DNA of 64,000 nt from an uncultured Paracoccaceae bacterium (GTDB lineage: Bacteria > Pseudomonadota > Alphaproteobacteria > Rhodobacterales > Rhodobacteraceae). The translations under genes were made by a program, and so were the position numbers. A model generated the notes under the pieces. That model had not been told where the DNA came from, searched no databases, and worked only from the letters and a program-made list of their open reading frames with translations. Shown in pieces: positions 61,280-64,000 of this stretch (position 1 is its first letter; every line of letters begins with the position of its first letter). The stretch lies in contig CANMYO010000001.1 of the NCBI GenBank assembly GCA_947502145.1, positions 930,001 through 994,000 on the forward strand, read 5' to 3'.

Positions 61280-63847
61280 TCATGGCAACAGATCAAAATA
61301 GCCCAATGCGGCCCCGGCCTCTCCGTTGCGTCCGACAATTTCCGCCTCGATCAGCGGCAGCAGATCCGATGCCCGCGCACCGTTGTTCGCGGCGGCCGCG
61401 GCAATCAACGGCTGGTCCGCGGCAACCGCCATCAGCAATTGTGGTTGCGCCGCGCCGCTCCCGTCAGAGTTCAGCCCAAAGCTGAATGTTGCGCTGCCAT
61501 CGGCCTGTTCTGTCAGGCGGTCGGTCAGGTTGTAAACGCCGCCTGCGGCGGTGATCAGCACCAGCCAAACTGGACGGCCCCGGCGATCCGACAAGCGACC
61601 CACAATGGACCCGCCACTTTGCATCTCATTGGAATCCAACGTCAAAACCGGGGCGCTGCCCGGCGTCAACGCCAATGTCTTTGCCATATCAAGCGCGGCA
61701 CAATGGGTCGTGGGAACAGTCCGGTTCCGGATTGTCGGTCGCGTGTCAAACGCCGCCTCGAACCCGTCAGCCAAACCGGCATAAACATCGGCTGATGGCG
61801 CAAATGCCTCAACTGTTCCGGCGTCACGCCCCGTCGCAATCCGTGTGGCAAAGGCGCAGCTTTCGCCGGCGAAATTGGCCAGAAAACTGCTGCGGGTCAT
61901 GGGGCCGTTTGGCGTATCGGTGACTTCGTCGTCAGTTTGGCTGTCGCCACCGCCATTATCGGCAGTGCGCAGTGATTCAGGCAGGTACTCATCCGGGATA
62001 AGCCCTTGACGCCAACCAACAAATCCACCGATGCCAATGATCACCAGCAAGATCAGGACCCAGCGAAAAAAGCCGCCTCCGCCGTCAGTGTCGCGGCGGC
62101 GGGACGGGGCCCCTGCCATGGTCTGTTGGCCCGGTGGTGGCACAGCTGTCTGAACCCCGGGCGCGAATGTGCCGGGGGCAAGGCCGGTGGTTCCAAACGG
62201 CGATCCAGAGTGCGCATCGGCGCCACCTGGCACCATGCTGCTCGCGCCCGCGGTTTGCTGCACACCTGTTGTCTGACCTGATTGGGTCGGGGGTTGGCGC
62301 AACCCGGGGGTCGCGATCCCCGCAGGCCGGACCCCGGTAGGCGGCTGGGTCTGACCATCCGCAACAGGACGCACACCACCATATTTTGCAGGAATATCAG
62401 CAGGATGATCCAGCAACCGGATAACGTCAGACATCCGGGCCGGGCGGTGCGCCGGATCGGGTTCCAGCATATGCGCCAAAAGCGGACGCATCCCGTCGGG
62501 AATGTCAGACAGATCAGGGATTTCACGGCGGGCATTGACCGCTTCTACGACCGATGCGCCCATGTCCAGCGGCTCACCCCGAAGCGCCGCCGCCATCAAC
62601 AAACCAAGGCCATAGATGTCCGTACGCGGGCCAATCTCACCACCAAAGTGACCCAATTGCTCGGGCGAGATGTATTTGAACTTACCTGCCAATTGCCCGT
62701 GCAAGGTGTTTTCAGCCATCTCGGTTGATTTGGCGATGCCAAAGTCGATCAGAACCGCCTCTGATACCTTGCCGTCCCGCAGCATTACATTGTCCGGCGA
62801 CAGGTCGCGGTGAACCACATCCATCTTGTGCGCCCGGTCCAGACCGGAGGCCACACGACGCATTAACCCCTTTGCTTCATCCTGCGTCAAAGGCCGCTCT
62901 TCACGGACGAAGTCTGACAGGGAGACACCGTCGATGAATTCCATGATCAAACAGAAACGATCAAGGTCAGAGTCTTTGACGAAGTTGAAATAGCGCACGA
63001 TGGCGTTGTCAGACAGACCGCACAGCACTTTGGCTTCGCGCATGAACAACGCTGCAATCTTGGGGTCGTTGGCGAGTGATTGCAGCACGATCTTGATGGC
63101 CACCGCATCGCCGGTGAATGCGTTTTCGCCGCGAAACACTTCACCCATGCCACCGGCGCTGATCAGCTCTTTGATCTCATAGTTGTTGTTGATCATCGTG
63201 CCGACAGGCACCGGGCCACTGTCGGCGCTACTGCTTTGTTCGACCGCTTTGGGTGCCGAAACTTCTTGCGGAAGATGCTCCGGCGCAGCTGAGTCTTCTG
63301 TGTTTTCAGCTCCTGCGATCGGGGGTTCGTCCTCTACCACAGGGACTTCATCCCCAGCAGCGGCGGCGCTTTCTTCTGTTTCTGACTCCGGGGCCATGCT
63401 GGGGTCAGGCCCGGCCTCGGGCGATGGTGCCTCAGCCAATTGGGTACGGTCGTCATCAACCGGAGGGGTCGGCGGCTCTGCGATTTCATCGACCTCGGTC
63501 GCATCGGTGACTGGCGGCGTCGCGATGTCCGTTTCGTCAGAGGCAGGCGCAGCGGGCGGTGAGGCGATCACCGTTCCATCTGACGCTGGGACATCGCCAA
63601 CCGGCGGTGTGGCAATCCCGGTGGGTGGTGCTGTAATCTCGTCAGCGTCTGGCGGTGTCGAAATGCCGTCTTCGGCCTCTTCCATCTGTGATTCATCATC
63701 CGACGGCAGGTTCTCTGCCAGCATCGTACGATCATCATCATCATCCTGCGTCGGCGGGGTGACGGCTCCGGCGATGACCGTGCGGTCGCCATCCGTGTCG
63801 CTGTTTGGCGGCACAGTTTTTTCCGGATCTGGCGTGTCGTTCTGCAT
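61280..63847 (-). CDS. ppkA: Ser/Thr protein kinase of the T6SS locus (PpkA-like)
   Basis: An 855-residue membrane protein. Residues 1-210 are acidic with repeated DRT/GTV motifs. The kinase domain spans about 222-490 with glycine loop ISAGGMGEVF, Lys252, Glu271, HRD at 346-348 and DFG at 368-370, SPEQ in the APE position; all catalytic residues are present. A Pro-rich linker follows, then one membrane helix (about 593-612) and a periplasmic domain 640-855 with two Cys. PpkA phosphorylates the FHA protein to switch on T6SS. It starts at ATG 63847 with AGGAG six bases upstream; the next in-frame GTG lies one codon earlier. PppA-type phosphatase encoded just upstream. Confidence 0.9.
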   Translation of the reverse strand: MQNDTPDPEKTVPPNSDTDGDRTVIAGAVTPPTQDDDDDRTMLAENLPSDDESQMEEAEDGISTPPDADEITAPPTGIATPPVGDVPASDGTVIASPPAAPASDETDIATPPVTDATEVDEIAEPPTPPVDDDRTQLAEAPSPEAGPDPSMAPESETEESAAAAGDEVPVVEDEPPIAGAENTEDSAAPEHLPQEVSAPKAVEQSSSADSGPVPVGTMINNNYEIKELISAGGMGEVFRGENAFTGDAVAIKIVLQSLANDPKIAALFMREAKVLCGLSDNAIVRYFNFVKDSDLDRFCLIMEFIDGVSLSDFVREERPLTQDEAKGLMRRVASGLDRAHKMDVVHRDLSPDNVMLRDGKVSEAVLIDFGIAKSTEMAENTLHGQLAGKFKYISPEQLGHFGGEIGPRTDIYGLGLLMAAALRGEPLDMGASVVEAVNARREIPDLSDIPDGMRPLLAHMLEPDPAHRPARMSDVIRLLDHPADIPAKYGGVRPVADGQTQPPTGVRPAGIATPGLRQPPTQSGQTTGVQQTAGASSMVPGGADAHSGSPFGTTGLAPGTFAPGVQTAVPPPGQQTMAGAPSRRRDTDGGGGFFRWVLILLVIIGIGGFVGWRQGLIPDEYLPESLRTADNGGGDSQTDDEVTDTPNGPMTRSSFLANFAGESCAFATRIATGRDAGTVEAFAPSADVYAGLADGFEAAFDTRPTIRNRTVPTTHCAALDMAKTLALTPGSAPVLTLDSNEMQSGGSIVGRLSDRRGRPVWLVLITAAGGVYNLTDRLTEQADGSATFSFGLNSDGSGAAQPQLLMAVAADQPLIAAAAANNGARASDLLPLIEAEIVGRNGEAGAALGYFDLLP

Positions 63848-63856
63848 CACCGACTC

Positions 63857-64000
63857 CTAGAAAAATGGCTCGGGCGGCAGACACCGCACCACAACTGCTG
63901 TGACATTGTCCTTTGCACCCCGCTCAAGCGTCTGCGCAATCAGGTCATTGCAGGCCGCTTGTGCCGTGGGCGCACGACCAAGGATCAACGCAATGTCGTT
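63857..64000 (-). CDS. PP2C-type phosphatase (PppA-like), C-terminal end
   Basis: Only the last 47 residues are in the window; the gene continues beyond the right edge. They include RGAKDNVTAVVVR, the last conserved metal-binding motif of PP2C phosphatases (Asp-Asn of the DN[IV]T pattern). The gene stops 9 bases before the kinase start, so phosphatase and kinase form one operon, as expected for the PppA/PpkA pair that controls T6SS. Confidence 0.85.
   Translation of the reverse strand, partial: NDIALILGRAPTAQAACNDLIAQTLERGAKDNVTAVVVRCLPPEPFF

Overview
The window reads as one stretch of a free-living alphaproteobacterial chromosome, most likely Rhodobacterales (Roseobacter/Rhodobacter group). 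The grounds are an XrtD-type exosortase fused to EpsI, a spike-base protein of the Rhodobacter gene-transfer-agent (GTA) kind, moderately high GC in the genes with AT-rich regulatory gaps, and tightly packed genes with ATGA/GTGA overlaps. I see no rRNA, tRNA, insertion sequence, integrase or CRISPR array.

Region 1 (1-39127) is an exopolysaccharide (EPS) locus that starts after the tail of a GMC oxidoreductase. Two divergent units leave an AT-rich control region at about 8006-8342. The minus unit encodes an ExoY-like sugar transferase, a PrsT-like TPR lipoprotein, a Wza/EpsD-type export protein, an outer-membrane barrel and an exosortase-EpsI fusion. The plus unit encodes an ExeA-like ATPase, a Wzz-like chain-length protein and a CpsD-like kinase. 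Then come decorating and polymerising genes: acyltransferase, pyruvyl transferase, a Wzy/WaaL-like to deacetylase to ATP-grasp to PHP operon, two asparagine-synthase-like proteins, a GT2 and a FkbM methyltransferase. The last part is a Wzx to deacetylase to PssD/PssE to UDP-sugar dehydrogenase operon and a GT2-rmlC-rmlB-rmlD-rmlA operon for dTDP-rhamnose. The predicted polymer contains rhamnose and a uronic acid, with acyl, pyruvyl, methyl or amide decorations.

In the middle of the EPS locus (17821-24720) lie two very large beta-helix proteins. One sits directly downstream of an 87-residue GTA spike-base homologue and is probably the spike fibre. The other carries PKD-like and LamG-like domains and a long Pro-Glu repeat. 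GTA spikes are known to bind the capsule of Rhodobacter, so their placement among capsule-type genes is striking.

Region 2 (40040-64000) is a type VI secretion (T6SS) locus: an unknown gene, tagH, tssA, tssB, tssC, hcp, tssE, tssF, tssG and clpV on the plus strand. A convergent minus operon follows (DUF1036-like protein, caspase-like peptidase with a peptidoglycan-binding-like tail, bifunctional M23/transglycosylase). Next is a plus operon of two small secreted proteins, a TolQ/MotA-like protein, two TolR/ExbD-like proteins and a TonB-like protein. Last are a Ser/Thr kinase and the end of a PP2C phosphatase. The baseplate and membrane-complex genes tssK, tssL, tssM and tssJ, and vgrG, are not in the window and may lie beyond the right edge.

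The most interesting candidates for undescribed biology are the GTA-spike/EPS association and the periplasmic module of the T6SS locus. In the latter, the kinase and the TonB-like protein appear to share the same C-terminal periplasmic domain.
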